Source: Gracilibacillus boraciitolerans JCM 21714 | GTDB lineage: Bacteria > Bacillota > Bacilli > Bacillales > Amphibacillaceae | Direction of reading: 5' to 3' | Length of the DNA: 64,000 nt | Assembly: GCF_000521485.1 (NCBI RefSeq) | Contig: NZ_BAVS01000017.1 | Coordinates: 1-64,000, forward strand | Shown: piece after piece, positions 9,214-18,336 of the stretch | Position numbering within the stretch: position 1 is the first letter of the stretch | Layout: every line of letters begins with the position of its first letter | Notes under the pieces: generated by a model | Database searches by the model: none | What the model was told of the DNA's origin: nothing | What the model saw: the letters and a program-made list of their open reading frames with translations, nothing else | Program-made: the position numbers and the translations under genes

Positions 9214-10011
9214 TCACTTGTACGTCTTTACGCCCCCCCATTGGAGAGCATTGTCACGATTAGGAACAAATACATCGATTGAATTACCATTTATACCCCC
9301 CCCACCGATGTCCGCTGCAATGGCAACTCCATAACCTTCAACTTCTACAATAGATCCCAATGGAATTACACTAGGATCAACAGCGATTACTTTTGCGTCA
9401 GGATATTTTTTTAAATCGAGGCCCATTCTTGTTATACCAGAACAGCCATCACAATTAGCTGTATATGCTGTACTTTCAACATTTAATGTCTTTCCAGCGG
9501 CTGAACCACGTTTAGCTAATCTGTCCAATGCGGATCTTGTATTCGGTCCTGCGATTCCATCAACTGCTAACCCTTGTCCTCCTTGAAAACTCCTGACCGC
9601 GCTCGCTGTGCCAGATCCATAAATACCATCTATATTTGAATGATAATGACCTGATTCTTTTAGCTGATATTGAATGTGTATTACTTGCTTTCCAATGTCA
9701 CCTTTTCGCAACACTTGTATAGACTTATTCGTTTGTGGACCTGCAATCCCATCGACCTTCAGATTACGTTTGCGTTGAAAATCCTCTACTGCTTCTTCCG
9801 TGATATCACCATAGTACCCTGTCGATGTATGGTAAGGAAATACCCCCCCTTTTGTCATCAGGTAATCCTGTAATTCAGCAACATCCGACCCTGAGGATCC
9901 ATTTGCTACTACGCGATCTCCGATTGCTGCCTCTGTAAGTGATGGAGCTGAAATCATCATGAAGACACCAACAGCTATAATGATAAATAGGTTTCTAAAT
10001 CTTTTTAACAT
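9214..10011 (-). CDS. secreted cell-wall protein: two peptidoglycan-binding domains plus 3D domain
   Basis: About 265 residues from ATG 10011, preceded by a GGGAGGA ribosome site. A signal peptide (MLKRFRNLFIIIAVGVFMM..APSLTEAA) is followed by two peptidoglycan_binding_1 repeats (GSDVAELQDYL..VDGIAGPQT and GKQVIHIQYQL..VDGIAGPNT) and a C-terminal 3D domain (STAYT, GLDLKKYPDAKVIAVDP, SIDVFVP) as in YocH/stationary-phase wall hydrolases. The three Asp of the 3D domain are present. C8 and C7 runs at 9296 and 9233 insert extra Gly residues into the DIGGGI and QWGVKT segments. Probably a lytic transglycosylase-like muralytic enzyme acting on the wall. Confidence 0.85.
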   Translation of the reverse strand: MLKRFRNLFIIIAVGVFMMISAPSLTEAAIGDRVVANGSSGSDVAELQDYLMTKGGVFPYHTSTGYYGDITEEAVEDFQRKRNLKVDGIAGPQTNKSIQVLRKGDIGKQVIHIQYQLKESGHYHSNIDGIYGSGTASAVRSFQGGQGLAVDGIAGPNTRSALDRLAKRGSAAGKTLNVESTAYTANCDGCSGITRMGLDLKKYPDAKVIAVDPSVIPLGSIVEVEGYGVAIAADIGGGGINGNSIDVFVPNRDNALQWGGVKTYK

Positions 10012-10038
10012 ATAAAAATCCTCCCGTTTTCTCTTCAC

Positions 10039-10465
10039 TTAAGAGAATTCGAGGGAAAAAAATATTTCTTGTATGTCGAAAACAGAATCACATCGATAGA
10101 CCTTCTATCATCCATTATATCCTAATAATACATTCCATATGGTCTGCATAAAGATAAGTATATCTTTCCTCTGGGGGGGAAACATCAGGTGCCAACAGGC
10201 CAATAAGACTTAATGAGTACAGAGAGCATTCACGGCATCAGACGAATTAGAATTTTCTCGTTTTCTGTCATGGCTAAAGACATAGGAAAATCCTTTTTTA
10301 AAAAAAGTAGAATAAATGAAATAAGCTTTCCTTTCTAATATTACGAGAATCTATTATATTGAATAGTAAGAAGTGGTTAAAAATACTACACAAGAAAGTG
10401 GAAACCACAAATTATAAAAATATAACGTTATAGTATAGGGGAAATTTAGAGGGGATCGTGATATA
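10039..10465. other. intergenic region without a recognised gene
   Basis: No frame here has coding character or a ribosome site. It contains a G7 run near 10173 and the leader of the transporter gene at 10466. Confidence 0.5.
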
Positions 10466-11410
10466 TTGGGGCTTTTTAAGAAACTATATACACTATTTAT
10501 TATAGCGTCCGTAGTAACTGGCTTAATCGCCGGACAAGTTAGTGGGGTTGAACTATATGCAGATCGATTTATTTTGCCTCTATTAATGATGATGTTATAT
10601 CTTACCTTGTTGCAAATTCCTATAAAGGATATTAAAAGATCATTTGTAAATCGTAAATTTGCTTTTACCAGTATTGGAATGAATTTTGTCTTAACACCAT
10701 TATTAGCTTGGCTTCTTGCTGCTATTTTTTTGGAAGATCATCCTGCATTATGGCTGGGATTTATTATGCTAATGGTTACTCCTTGCACGGACTGGTATAT
10801 TATTTTTACAGGAATTGCTAAAGGAAATACGGCGCTATCTACGAGTATTTTACCCTTAAATCTTATACTGCAGCTTCTTTTATTGCCGGTATACCTTTAT
10901 TTATTCTCTGGAAAAGTCGGTGTCGTTGATTTCCAGCTTGTAGTAGAGAGTATTATCCTCGTATTGATGATACCTTTCATTTTAGCCTTTATTACAAGAC
11001 ATTACCTTTATAAGATTGAAAAGGAGACTGTAATAGAAAAAGTAAGCTCATTGCCTATCATTTTCTTATGCTTGGCAATCGTAGCCATATTTGCCTCGCA
11101 GGGAAGCTTGTTACTCAATAATTTAGCTTTATTGTTTACATTAATTTCACCGATTCTCTTATTCTTTGTAATTAACTTTATGATTGGACGTTTGCTTGGG
11201 AAAGGACTTAAATTTGGCAGAGCCAATACAGCCAGCTTAAACCTTACCACTTTGGCCAGGAATTCACCTGTGGCATTGGCGATTGCTATGACAGCATTTC
11301 CAAATGACCCGCTAATCTCATTAGTGTTGGTTATTGGACCATTAATAGAGTTGCCTGTATTATCCCTGCTCTCTTATATAATTGTTTTGATTGATCGACG
11401 GAATCAATAA
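10466..11410 (+). CDS. bile acid:sodium symporter/ACR3-type membrane transporter
   Basis: 314 residues, intact, with about ten hydrophobic helices. The TPCTDWYIIFTGIAKGNTALS segment matches the conserved substrate-site helix of the BASS/arsenite ACR3 superfamily, where the Cys of PCT lies in the pore. The TTG start at 10466 is chosen because GAGGGG lies 10 bp upstream. No ArsR regulator or arsenate reductase is nearby, so arsenite export is not supported by context; an organic anion or other metalloid is equally possible. Confidence 0.75.
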   Translation: MGLFKKLYTLFIIASVVTGLIAGQVSGVELYADRFILPLLMMMLYLTLLQIPIKDIKRSFVNRKFAFTSIGMNFVLTPLLAWLLAAIFLEDHPALWLGFIMLMVTPCTDWYIIFTGIAKGNTALSTSILPLNLILQLLLLPVYLYLFSGKVGVVDFQLVVESIILVLMIPFILAFITRHYLYKIEKETVIEKVSSLPIIFLCLAIVAIFASQGSLLLNNLALLFTLISPILLFFVINFMIGRLLGKGLKFGRANTASLNLTTLARNSPVALAIAMTAFPNDPLISLVLVIGPLIELPVLSLLSYIIVLIDRRNQ

Positions 11411-11426
11411 AATATCAGAATGGACC

Positions 11427-11457
11427 CCCCCTTCCTATTAAATATGGAAGGGCTTTT
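11427..11457 (+). terminator. terminator after the BASS transporter
   Basis: CCCTTCC (11429-11435) pairs with GGAAGGG (11446-11452) across a ten-base loop and is followed by CTTTT. Confidence 0.7.
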
Positions 11458-11587
11458 GTGATTTTGTCTGATTCTAGTAATATTAAAAATTAAAAGAATA
11501 TTAATTTTTTTTTCTAATAAAGTGATCCACTCCTTATTTCTTTACGTAAGCCTAGTGAAATCAAAAATAAAAAGGAGTAGATTTTAA

Positions 11588-12964
11588 ATGAATTGGAAAA
11601 AAGCATTAGTTACCGTACCATTAAGTGCAGCATTATTAGTACCAACTGTAGGGGGGGCAGCGTAAGTGCACACGGTCATGAAGATCATTCGACTGCATCA
11701 AAGCCAACGGTAAGCACGCCAGCAACAGACCTTAGAGCTACTCTTGGTACATTGTTATCCGAGCACGGCAACTTGGCAATTATTGCTATGCGTAAAGGAA
11801 TCGAAGGAGCAGAGGACTTTGAAGCAGCTTCCGCACAGCTTAACGAAAACACGCAAGCATTATCAGGTGCAATTGGTTCTGTTTATGGCGAAGAAGCCGG
11901 TGCAGCATTTGAAAAAATGTGGAGTGAACATGTAGGTTATTTCGTTCAATACGTACAAGGTACAGCAGAAGAAGATGAAGAGAAAAAACAAGCAGCGCTA
12001 GATGAACTTTCTCAATATCGTAAAGATTTCTCAGCATTTCTTGAAACTGCAACAGAAGGTCGCGTCGAAGCAGATGCACTTGCAGAAGGATTACAAGAAC
12101 ACGTGAATCAGCTTATCGGTGCATTTGATGCATATGTTGCCGGAGATTATGAGGAAGCATTCAACATGCAGCAAAAGCCAGAACTCACTTGTTTATGACA
12201 GCAAAAGGGCTCTCAAGTGCGATCGCTGATCAGTTCCCTGATAAATTCGATAACACAATGGCTGTTACACCAGCATCAGATCTGCGTGCAACATTAAATG
12301 ATCTTCTTTCCGGACACGTGGCATTTGCAGTTACTGCTATGCAGAATGGAATTGAAGGCGAAGAGTCAATGGAAATATTTGAAGCAAATGCAGCTCAACT
12401 TAACGAAAACACTGGAAAACTTACAGCAGCTATAAAATCTGTATACGGTGAAGAAGGAGCAGCAACATTTGACAAAATGTGGAACGATCACATTGGTTAC
12501 TTTGTGGACTATGTAAAAGCAACAGCAGCCGAAGACGAAGCAGCTAAACAAACAGCTCTTGATGAGTTGTCACAGTATCGTGAAGACTTCTCAGCATTCA
12601 TGGAAACAGCAACAAACGGAAATCTTACTGCTGATGCCGTGTCTGAAGAACTGCAAACTCATGTTAATCAGTTAATCTCATCATTTGATGCATATGAAAC
12701 TGGCAACTATGATGAAGCATACAACCAATTTAGCGCAGCTATGCTCATGCAGGAGACATTTCAACAGCGCTATCTGGTGCAATTGTGACTCAATATCCTG
12801 AAAAATTTGCTAGTAGCATGCCAACTGACATGCCACAAACAGGTATGGGTGGAACAGATAAAGATATAGCCGACTACTTTGCTTATATCATTGCATCATT
12901 TGTTCTTCTTGCAGCAGGTGCAGGTTTTGTTTACCGCAAGAAAAACGCAACAGATGCTCAGTAA
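11588..12964 (+). CDS. wall-anchored surface protein with two tandem helical domains, frame interrupted
   Basis: About 457 residues once frames are joined. A signal peptide (MNWKKALVTVPLSAALLVP) and a His-rich AHGHEDH are followed by two copies of a roughly 150-residue helical domain beginning with DLRAT. Shared motifs include AQLNENT, SVYGEE, FDKMW/FEKMW, ALDELSQYR.DFSAF.ETAT, HVNQLI and FDAY. The end is a sorting signal: MPQTG (12830-12844), a hydrophobic helix and YRKK. Breaks: a seven-G run at 11652 just after the signal peptide, a lost A at about 12170 and a lost G at about 12743. Homologues are often called copper amine oxidase, which this sequence does not support. A class F sortase follows immediately. 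Function unknown. Confidence 0.72.
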
Positions 12965-12984
12965 AACAGATAACTCTAACTAGC

Positions 12985-13014
12985 AAAAGAGAGGGGGGGT
13001 AACCTCTCTTTTGT
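12985..13014 (+). terminator. terminator between surface protein and sortase
   Basis: AAAAGAGAGG (12985-12994) pairs with CCTCTCTTTT (13003-13012). A G7 run forms most of the loop. The sortase start lies only 30 bp further, so read-through or a separate promoter must supply it. Confidence 0.65.
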
Positions 13015-13043
13015 ATTCTATAAACAAAGGTGGAGAAACCAAT

Positions 13044-13738
13044 ATGAGACGCTTCGTTTTATTAGTAGTGCTTGTAGTTTTTGCTGTGATGGCAGGATGC
13101 AGCCAAACTCCAGGAGCTTCTCCCAATGATAGTGAAGAGAAAAAAAACACTGACACAGAGCAACCCTCAGAATCTGACGCAGAATCCAATAATGAACCGG
13201 CAGATGAACAAAGTACGATTGAATCATTTGAATGGAGTGAAGCGAATGTAAGCTCTAACAGTGATGAAACCATCAGTAATAAAGGTATTGTGCCAACTTC
13301 GATATCAATTCCTTCGATTAATGTGCAAGCAAACGTTATAACAGTAGGGAAGTTAGCGAATGGTAAGATGGAATCACCGGAAGGTATAGAAGAGGTCGGT
13401 TGGTATAAGTTCGCCGCAAAGCCGGGTGAAAAAGGAAGTGCTGTGATGGCTGGGCATGTTGACAGTAAAGTAGGCCCTGCCGTATTTTATGATCTGAAAG
13501 AATTGAAAGAAGGCGACCTTATTCACGTAACAAATGAAAATGGGGGGGAAAAATTAACTTTTCAAGTCTACAAATCTAAAAGTTATCCGAAAGATGAGGC
13601 GCCACTTAACGAAGTCTTTGGTTATTCCGCTGCAGAAACTTTAAAACTGATTACCTGCACCGGGGGGGAATTTCTTGATGACGTAGGCACCATGAAAACC
13701 GCCTCGTCGTATCAGCACACCAAATTGATAAAGAATGA
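13044..13738 (+). CDS. class F-type sortase, lipoprotein form, 3' end frameshifted
   Basis: About 230 residues. The N-terminus MRRFVLLVVLVVFAVMAGCS is a lipoprotein signal, followed by an acidic linker, then a sortase fold (SISIPSINVQANV, VGWYKFAAKPGEKGSAVMAGHVDS, FYDLKELKEGD). The catalytic His is in AGHVDS and the Cys in ITCTG. In the given frame the catalytic Arg is missing, but adding one base at about 13687 restores GHHENRLVVSA with the Arg and a stop at 13738. G7 runs at 13543 and 13664 add Gly residues, the second directly after the TCTG active site. It probably anchors the MPQTG protein encoded just upstream. Start chosen by AAAGGTGG nine bases before the ATG. Confidence 0.8.
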
Positions 13739-13777
13739 AAAAACAAACGTCTTATTTAAAGATGTTTGTTTTTTATG
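13738..13777 (+). terminator. terminator after sortase
   Basis: An A-rich arm ending AAACAAACGTCTT pairs with AAGATGTTTGTTT across a five-base loop and is followed by TTTTAT. It sits immediately after the corrected sortase stop, which supports that correction. Confidence 0.65.
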
Positions 13778-13896
13778 TTTTAAGGATGAGATCGTTTGAC
13801 ATCTTGCAGGCTTCATGGCTAACCTTAAAAATAAGAAGAAGATTCAATGCGAAAGCGCTATAACAATACGAAATAAAAATAAGAGGTGATAAGTGA

Positions 13897-15266
13897 ATGG
13901 ATTTAGTAACGAGTTTAATAGAAATATTGTCTGAAGATCAGGTATCGATCAATGAAACAATTCGCGGGCAGCATAGTCAGGATGAATCCTATCATGCTCC
14001 GCATCTGCCAGATGTTGTCGTTTCCCGGGAAATACTGATGAAGTAAGTGATATTATGAAAGTAGCCACAAAATATCAGACAGCAGTGGTACCATATGGAG
14101 CGGGTTCAAGCTTAGAAGGCAGTGTGATTCCTGATCAAGGAGGGATCACCATTGATTTTTCACGAATGAATAAGATTCTGGTAGTATACAAAGATGATTT
14201 TCTAGTAAAAGTTCAACCTGGTGTAACTCTTTCTCAATTAGATCAAGAACTAAATAAATACGGCCTCTTTTTCACGGTGGATCCTGGCGCAGATGCTACG
14301 ATTGGTGGAATGGTTGCAACCAATGCAAGTGGAACGAATGCGGTTAGATATGGCAGCATGCGGAATCAGGTGCGGGATTTAGAGGTTGTGCTGGCAGATG
14401 GTTCTGTTATCCATACAGGAAATATGGCAGCAAAATCATCTTCTGGTTATCACTTAAATGGATTATTTGCAGGGTCTGAGGGAACATTAGGCTGTTTTAC
14501 TGAAGTGACCGTACAGGTTCGAGCTCTTCCAGAAAAAATCATGGCTGCTCGGGCAGAGTTTGATAACGAAGAGGATGCTGTCCAGGCTGTGATTGCGATC
14601 ATGCAGGCAAGCATTCCAATAGCTAGAGTAGAACTGGTGGATCTTCAATCGATTAAGCAGATCAATCGTTACAATGGCACCAGCTACAATGAAGTCCCTA
14701 CTATCTTTATGGAGTTTCACGGAAATAAAGCAGGACTCACTCAGGATGTAACATCAATGAAGGAGATAGTCACCGAACGAAACTGTAAAAAAATAGAATT
14801 TGAAACCGATATAGCGGCTAGAAACCGACTTTGGGAAGTCCGCCATCATGCAGCATATGCCTTTATTCATGGATATCCAGAGAAAAGACAGATGGTTACA
14901 GATGTATGTCTACCAATTTCTGAGCTTGCCGGTGCCCTCACAGATGCAAGGACTGCTGTCGATCAATCCAATCTGATCGGTGGGATTGTCGGGCATGTCG
15001 GAGACGGGGGGGAATTATCATATTATCTTGATGATTGATGTGAATGATCCAACTGATTTAGAAAAAGCCAACGCTGTTAATGAAAGAATTGTAGATTATG
15101 CCTGGCACGAGGTGGAACCTGTACCGGTGAACACGGGGGGGTAGGGACTGGTAAGTTAAAATATCAGGAGAAGGAACACGGAGAAGCACTAGATGTAATG
15201 CGGAAAATCAAACAGGCTTTAGATCCTGATAGCATCCTTAATCCAGGGAAAATTTTGAAGTGTTAA
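13897..15266 (+). CDS. FAD-linked oxidase, GlcD/D-lactate dehydrogenase type, frame interrupted
   Basis: About 455 residues from ATG 13897, preceded by AAGAGGTG. It has the PCMH-type FAD domain (VVPYGAGSSLEG, DPGADATIGGMVATNASGTNAVRYG) and the C-terminal catalytic cap (GHVGDGNYH, GGTCTGEHGVG, ALDPDSILNPGK). Family members oxidise glycolate or D-lactate and pass electrons to the quinone pool or a partner. Breaks: a lost T near 14018 (restores VVVFPGNTDEV), a seven-G run at 15006 where GDGNYH needs three Gs, and a lost C near 15100 (restores YALARGGTCTGEHG). GlcE/GlcF partners are absent, so a stand-alone lactate-type enzyme is more likely. Confidence 0.85.
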
Positions 15267-15287
15267 ATGCAAGAAAGTAGGCATTAT

Positions 15288-15349
15288 AAGAATCCTTTCT
15301 TTGGTTATTTCATCCTGATTTTAACCATAACAGAAACGGATTCTTTTTC
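15288..15349 (+). terminator. terminator after the GlcD-type gene
   Basis: AAGAATCC (15288-15295) pairs with GGATTCTT (15338-15345), followed by a T-rich tail. The long loop makes this a moderate call. Confidence 0.45.
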
Positions 15350-15774
15350 ATTTATTTGATGCAGACTGTCTGCAACTTGAGTTGTTGTTGGATATGAACT
15401 ATTAAACTATCTAATGATTGCTATGAATATATTAGAATAAATCATTTTTTTAAAAATAAGTTCCGGTTACTAGTCTTTACAATACCTTTTATAACAAAAT
15501 AGTTTAGTGAGTTGTTGGAGTAAGCGGTTTTATACGGGTTGACACATTGACTTCTATCTCATTTTATGCTTAAATAAGAAAGCAGTCGAACAAGTTCTAA
15601 AAACTAAAATTTAGAATTTTTTATGACCGAATATCTATTAATTTATATATCTCCAAATTCTCCGTACTGATCCAATCAATTCTTGAGATAATGAATTTCT
15701 TCCTATATGATTTTATCCTTACTTGAGCATTTTTATTTCTATAGTATTAAAATAAATTGCTGAGGTGATGTTTT
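15350..15774. other. intergenic region without a recognised gene
   Basis: Very A+T-rich. TGAGGTGATG at the right end is the ribosome site of the MFS gene. I see no RNA gene, repeat or coding frame. Confidence 0.5.
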
Positions 15775-16958
15775 TTGTTAAAATACGCTATATTATCTGT
15801 TTCACTTATTACTGTTATGGCTGGAGCTATCATCGCACCTGCTATTGGTTCTATTGCAGTTGCCTTTCCAGATGCTTCAGGGTTTCAAATCAATCTACTA
15901 ACTAGTCTACATGCAGCCTTCATGATCCCGTTTGCATTTGTGTCAGGATTCTTATGTCGATACTTTTCTAAAAAGGCTATTCTATTGTTCTCGTTAGTTC
16001 TTTATCTAGTAGCTGGAGTTGGTGGTGGTTTTGCTCCTAATATGTTTATCCTATTATGTACTCGTGCACTATTAGGTATATCAGTCGGGTTAATGATGCC
16101 ATTATCTACAACTCTTGTATCTGATAATTATGATGGTGAAAAACGTACAGGAATGATGGGTATGGTAAGTGCCGCGACAAACCTTGGTGCTATCATCGCT
16201 ATCATGATTGCAGGTGTGTTAGCAACCATTAGTTGGAATGCAACATTTTATGTATACGGAATTGGAGCAATCGTTATGATTTTCGTTGTGGCATATCTTC
16301 CGCGAAAAGCACCAGTTCGCAGCAAAACCAAGTCAGGAAAACAAGCTGCTATTCCTAAAGCTAAATTGGCGACTTACGCGATAATGATGTTTCTCTTATT
16401 TGTTGTCTTTTATTCAATACCTTCTAATATGGCATTATATCTGCAGGAAAATGATATAACAAACACGATTTTAACGGGAATTATTATTGCCGCATGTTCA
16501 TTAGGTGGTTTTCTTGGTGGAATGACTCTTGCAAGATTTCAGAGAAAACTTAAGATTGCGTATGTACCTGTTCAAGTTATGCTCATGGGCATTGGATTTG
16601 CCATGATTGTCTTTACACCATCTATGATTTTAGTTGGAATGGGTGTATTCATTCTTGGGTTTGGTTACGGAAGCTTAGTACCTGTTATATTTGACGGAGT
16701 ATCAAATTTGGCAAGCGGAGCCCAGGCAATGATTGCATGGCAGTAGTTCAAAGCTTTATCTATTTAGGTCAATTCAGTTCTCCACATATTCATAGTATTA
16801 TTAGTAATACATTTGGAGACGGAAGCGTAAATTATTCCTATTCTGTTATGGCTATCGTATTATTGATTGTTGGTGTGATTTTAATCCTGAAAACTTTGTA
16901 TCAAGTGAAATTTGTAAAACCAAACAAAGCGGCTGTACCAGGAAAGAAATTAATGTAA
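15775..16958 (+). CDS. MFS efflux transporter, frame interrupted
   Basis: About 395 residues and twelve predicted helices, DHA1-like. The loop between helices 2 and 3 (FVSGFLCRYFSKKAILLFS) corresponds to the MFS motif A region, and GLMMPLSTTLVSDNY resembles the region after helix 4 of drug-efflux members. The TTG start at 15775 follows GAGGTGATG. The frame breaks at about 16737: a lost A in ATTGCAATGGCA ends the first part at Trp-Gln, while the second part continues AMAVVQSFIYLGQFSSP. Substrate unknown. Confidence 0.8.
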
Positions 16959-16973
16959 TTATTGAAACTTATA

Positions 16974-17012
16974 AATGAGGTGAGAAGGGAAACTTTCTTA
17001 TCTCATTTTTTA
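16974..17012 (+). terminator. terminator after the MFS gene
   Basis: ATGAGGTGAGAAG pairs with CTTTCTTATCTCAT, with minor mismatches, and is followed by TTTTTATT. Confidence 0.6.
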
Positions 17013-17233
17013 TTGCTATTATTTAATAATTCAACAATGTAACTGCTTACATTATAACAGATAAAAAAATTTTTGTAAACGTTTTATTAAAAAATCGTTA
17101 TGAGCGAGATAAATTCACTGAAACGCTGTATGAGTATATGGATTTCGAACGGAAAATGAAATAGTTACAAAAAAATATAAAACATTTTAATGCAAATAGA
17201 GAAAATAAAAATAGTACTCAACTTTTGATAATG

Positions 17234-17282
17234 AAAAAACCCTCCAAATCCTTATAAAATAAGGTCGCGGGAGAGTTTTTCT
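17234..17282. terminator. bidirectional terminator between MFS and CBS genes
   Basis: AAAAAACCCTCC at the left pairs with GGGAGAGTTTTT at the right, with an inner CCTTAT/ATAAGG stem. T-rich tails on both strands fit converging genes. The 17013-17233 stretch holds only a short coding-like remnant (17093-17164). Confidence 0.6.
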
Positions 17283-17363
17283 TGGGAAACTGTCAAACCT
17301 GATATGTGTTTTAACGGATAAATAATAATAGTAAACAGTTTTTATGAAATTAATGGTTACCTT

Positions 17364-17819
17364 TTACAATAAGTAACTAAAGGCATTACGTATTACATCT
17401 CCACGACTTATAATCCCTACTAATATCCCGTTTTGTTCAACAGGTAATTTTTTAATTTGTTTTTTTCCTAAAATTCGTGCTATTTCTTCGATATCTTCGT
17501 CTGACTTCACAGTATAAACTGATTTACGTGCGACTTCCATCACGTTATAATCAAGTATTTTTTTAGCTCTTTCTTCAAACTTATCATCATCACCCTGGAG
17601 AACATTAACAAAATACAACGCATTTACTACATTTTCTTTATGTTTGCCAACATATCGCATGATATCACCATCACTTATATAACCAACGATCTCATTTTGA
17701 TCATTTACAACTGGAAGTCCGCTAATCCCGTTCTTAATAAATTTTTCAATAACAGATCGAACCGTACTGTCTTCCATTACTTTGATTACCTGTGTTTTCA
17801 TAATTGATTCAGCATTCAT
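17364..17819 (-). CDS. protein with two CBS domains
   Basis: 151 residues, intact, from ATG 17819 placed by AAAGGATG. Two CBS motifs make up the whole protein: residues about 5-60 (IMKTQVIKVMEDSTVRSVIEKF, GISGLPVVNDQNEIVGYISDGDIM) and 95-150 (KSVYTVKSDEDIEEIARIL, IKKLPVEQNGILVGIISRGDVIR). Such stand-alone CBS pairs bind adenine nucleotides and act as energy sensors. No partner is encoded next to it. The upstream stretch 17820-18336 contains no other gene. Confidence 0.88.
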   Translation of the reverse strand: MNAESIMKTQVIKVMEDSTVRSVIEKFIKNGISGLPVVNDQNEIVGYISDGDIMRYVGKHKENVVNALYFVNVLQGDDDKFEERAKKILDYNVMEVARKSVYTVKSDEDIEEIARILGKKQIKKLPVEQNGILVGIISRGDVIRNAFSYLL

Positions 17820-17849
17820 TTTAAAACATCCTTTTTCTATCATAATTAA

Positions 17850-18336
17850 CTCTATCTCCTATTATAATACCTTTTAGCCAAAAAGTAACCTCGTGGCTTT
17901 AAAATTTGCAGAACATCATTGAAATGACATCCAGAAAGCCCATTGATACAATAGAAAATTTTTTTTGCTTATAAATTACAACTTACTTAATACGTGGAGG
18001 TTATTAAGAAAAAGTCATCATTGAGTAGTGCGATGATAGGTATACTAGTGACCTGCATTAACATCATATAATTATCATAAACTGAATTTAGATTGAATAT
18101 TTTTAAAATAAAATTTTTATGTTTTCTTCAGTTTTCAAAATTCAGTTTAATAAATTTAATTAATGGCAATGGTAATAAAGAATAGAAAAATCGTGGAAAA
18201 TAAAGCGCTAGCGTTAACTGGTCATTCTATGTATTTGGGTAATTCTTATATAAACGTTGATGGTAGGAGTGGATGTGCTAGACAGGTCTATTCAGGGGGG
18301 GAGTGACTATTACAAATAAATAAGGAGTGAAAAATA
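17850..18336. other. intergenic region upstream of glutamate dehydrogenase
   Basis: Nearly 500 bp without a credible frame. A run of at least seven Gs occurs just before the ribosome site AAGGAGTG of the next gene. I could not recognise a riboswitch or T-box fold by eye, though the length would allow a leader RNA. Confidence 0.4.

Noticed and set aside
10466-11410. Arsenite exporter acr3
   Set aside because: Superfamily fits but no arsR or arsC is nearby, so the specific name is not supported.
11588-12964. Copper amine oxidase
   Set aside because: A name often attached to homologues; no topaquinone motif or oxidase fold is visible.
17093-17164. Short frame reading YERDKFTETLYEYMDFERK
   Set aside because: Looks like the tail of a PucR/CdaR-type regulator, but too short and without a start; only a possible remnant.
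18200-18330. Leader RNA or riboswitch before glutamate dehydrogenase
   Set aside because: Length permits it, but I could not assign a conserved core or terminator by eye.
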